DNA of 64,000 nt, taken from the NCBI GenBank assembly GCA_022539475.1, contig VCMS01000190.1, forward strand, positions 1 through 64,000, read 5' to 3'. The position numbers and the translations under genes were made by a program. The notes beneath the pieces were generated by a model. That model searched no databases, was not told the DNA's origin, and worked only from the letters and a program-made list of their open reading frames with translations. Every line of letters starts with the position of its first letter. Positions within the stretch are counted from its first letter, which is position 1. Positions 62,839 through 64,000 of the stretch are shown here, piece by piece. Source of the DNA: Gracilaria domingensis (taxonomy: Eukaryota; Rhodophyta; Florideophyceae; Gracilariales; Gracilariaceae).

Positions 62839-63888
62839 TTACGCCCGTCGGGCTTCAGTGCTTTCGTGAAAATTGTTTCCAGTGGACAGTTCTAACAAAG
62901 TCTCTGCCGAGGCCTTCTCAGAGCTATCAGAGAAGATCACGTGTGGAGTCGATTCGACTGCAGAAAGCTTTGACTTCTTTGCACTCTGAGGCTCACTATC
63001 GTGGCGTTCCAGGCGTTTCAAGAGACGCTTTCGCATTAATCGTTCAATTGCATCCTTCTCTTCCTGAGCAATCACAGATGTAGACGATAGAAGTTTCATT
63101 GCCATCTCCCAGTCCAGACGCTCTTGTTGCAAGGCCAGCTTCTGTTTCGCTTGAAGGGCCTTCTCTGAAACAGAGTTCCGCAGTAGTGTCTCAATTCTGT
63201 GCATCGAATCAGCGACACTGTTCTCATTTACTTTGGCACCTTGACCCTTATTTGCGTCTTTCCTTTCTTCCTCTTTCTTAGCCTTTGCTGCCTTGGTTCC
63301 CATCGGGCGCTCCGGTTCCACCTCTTTTCCAACTCCACATGCCTGCAGCATCGTAGTTTGGGCGTTTAAAAATTGGAACGGCATCTTGTACTTGAACGGC
63401 TTGCTCACATGATAGTGTGGGTTTCTAACACAGTCATACAAGTGAGAGATAGAATTACTCCCGTCGCTGTACAACAGCTCACCACAACGCAGTAGTGCAT
63501 CGTCGTCAGGATTTCCTGTTAGCTTCATGGCGATAACTCTGTCATAACACGCTTTGAAACGAGTGCATTCAGCTCTGATCTTGTCCCAAAATTTACGGCA
63601 TCCATCTGCAGACCTTCCATCCCACCTCCTTCGATCGAATCTACAGCCAGATTTCTCCAGAGTGCACGCCTCGTTTGGCCTTCCATTGTCCTTAATGAAT
63701 ATAGCCCTGATGCGTCTTCCGTGCTCCGCTGCCGACATGCTTGATCCTACAGTAGGATCAGTTGAAGCAGCGGCAGCAGCGCGAACAAGAGCCATAGTTT
63801 CTTCCTCATTCCACATCAAGTTCTTCCCTCTCCCCCCACCAGCAGTAGTACTTCTTATCACTCCATCATGTCCATCCTTATTCGCCAT
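62839..63888 (-). CDS. Myb/trihelix-like DNA-binding partner of the Harbinger transposase
   Basis: 349 residues from ATG 63888. The N-terminal part has MWNEEETMALVRAAAAAS and later DGRSADGCRKFWDKIRAEC, the first and third helix regions of a Myb/SANT-trihelix fold with a long insert between. A lysine-rich stretch (KAAKAKKEEERKD, near residue 205) and a C-terminal helical, probably coiled-coil, region (ALQAKQKLALQQERLDWEMA) follow. PIF/Harbinger elements encode such a protein as their second gene; it binds the ends and carries the transposase to the nucleus. The intact frame and adjacent transposase support the pairing. Confidence 0.85.
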   Translation of the reverse strand: MANKDGHDGVIRSTTAGGGRGKNLMWNEEETMALVRAAAAASTDPTVGSSMSAAEHGRRIRAIFIKDNGRPNEACTLEKSGCRFDRRRWDGRSADGCRKFWDKIRAECTRFKACYDRVIAMKLTGNPDDDALLRCGELLYSDGSNSISHLYDCVRNPHYHVSKPFKYKMPFQFLNAQTTMLQACGVGKEVEPERPMGTKAAKAKKEEERKDANKGQGAKVNENSVADSMHRIETLLRNSVSEKALQAKQKLALQQERLDWEMAMKLLSSTSVIAQEEKDAIERLMRKRLLKRLERHDSEPQSAKKSKLSAVESTPHVIFSDSSEKASAETLLELSTGNNFHESTEARRA

Positions 63889-64000
63889 GTTGAACAGAAA
63901 GCCCTTCTTGCAAACCGTCCAATGCGCCCGATACGTTCCGATGTGGCAAATACTGCAGTTCCGTGTCGCGCCTAAAAACTACTTGCATGATTATATGCAC

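Larger units (their letters stand above)
61323..64000 (+). mobile_element. PIF/Harbinger DNA transposon, right end beyond the window
   Basis: Two intact convergent genes typical of the superfamily: a DDE transposase (61502-62821) and a Myb/trihelix-like protein (62839-63888). A plausible left end is GGGCATTCTTAGCGGTTTGC at 61323, preceded by TTA (61320-61322), the three-base target typical of PIF/Harbinger. The complementary end was not seen by 64000, so the boundary rests on the left side only. Confidence 0.7.

Overview
The window is eukaryotic, transposon-dominated DNA: an LTR retrotransposon with matching target-site duplications, two-gene cut-and-paste transposons, secreted von Willebrand A (VWA) proteins, TATA boxes and almost no convincing introns. 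An intron-poor genome with Ty3/gypsy, PIF/Harbinger and Plavaka-like (TNP2-type) elements between small genes fits a red alga (florideophyte type) best. This is inference: nothing here fixes the species, and no rRNA, tRNA or organellar gene was found.

Layout. 1-13,340 is mostly decayed repeat DNA: a diverged direct repeat (2,444-3,133), several foldbacks, a ruined Plavaka-like element (copy A, about 4,190-7,505) ending in an array of TTAGGG-containing hairpins, a broken Myb/telobox gene (11,421-12,420) and an 804-bp element with terminal inverted repeats (12,537-13,340). A sequencing gap (14,711-14,856) precedes a second ruined Plavaka-like element (copy B, 14,857-17,370). A strikingly GC-rich block follows (17,406-21,420). 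At 25,180-30,337 lies a better-preserved Plavaka-like element: a transposase gene on the minus strand and an unrecognised gene on the plus strand meeting tail to tail with 16 bases between them, followed by a repeat-rich tail.

32,477-41,275 holds remains of one Ty3/gypsy family: a frameshifted, 3'-truncated element with one LTR, and a separate solo LTR, with a decayed three-finger C2H2 gene between them. 43,729-46,572 is the clearest host-gene island: two divergent paralogous secreted VWA proteins, one with an intact and one with a damaged metal-binding site. A nearly intact Ty3/gypsy retrotransposon (46,730-58,195, TSD ATAAT) sits 150 bp downstream of the second VWA gene. A decayed Sel1/TPR gene (58,693-59,994) follows. 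The window ends in a two-gene PIF/Harbinger element (61,323 to beyond 64,000): DDE transposase and Myb/trihelix-like partner, both intact and convergent.

The most unusual material is in the retrotransposon family: (1) the polyprotein ends in a tandemly duplicated domain of about 115 residues that I do not recognise, with one in-frame TAA between the copies; (2) each LTR carries an antisense ORF, and its protein is conserved between clearly diverged LTRs; (3) gag begins inside the 5' LTR, so the primer-binding position lies within gag codons.
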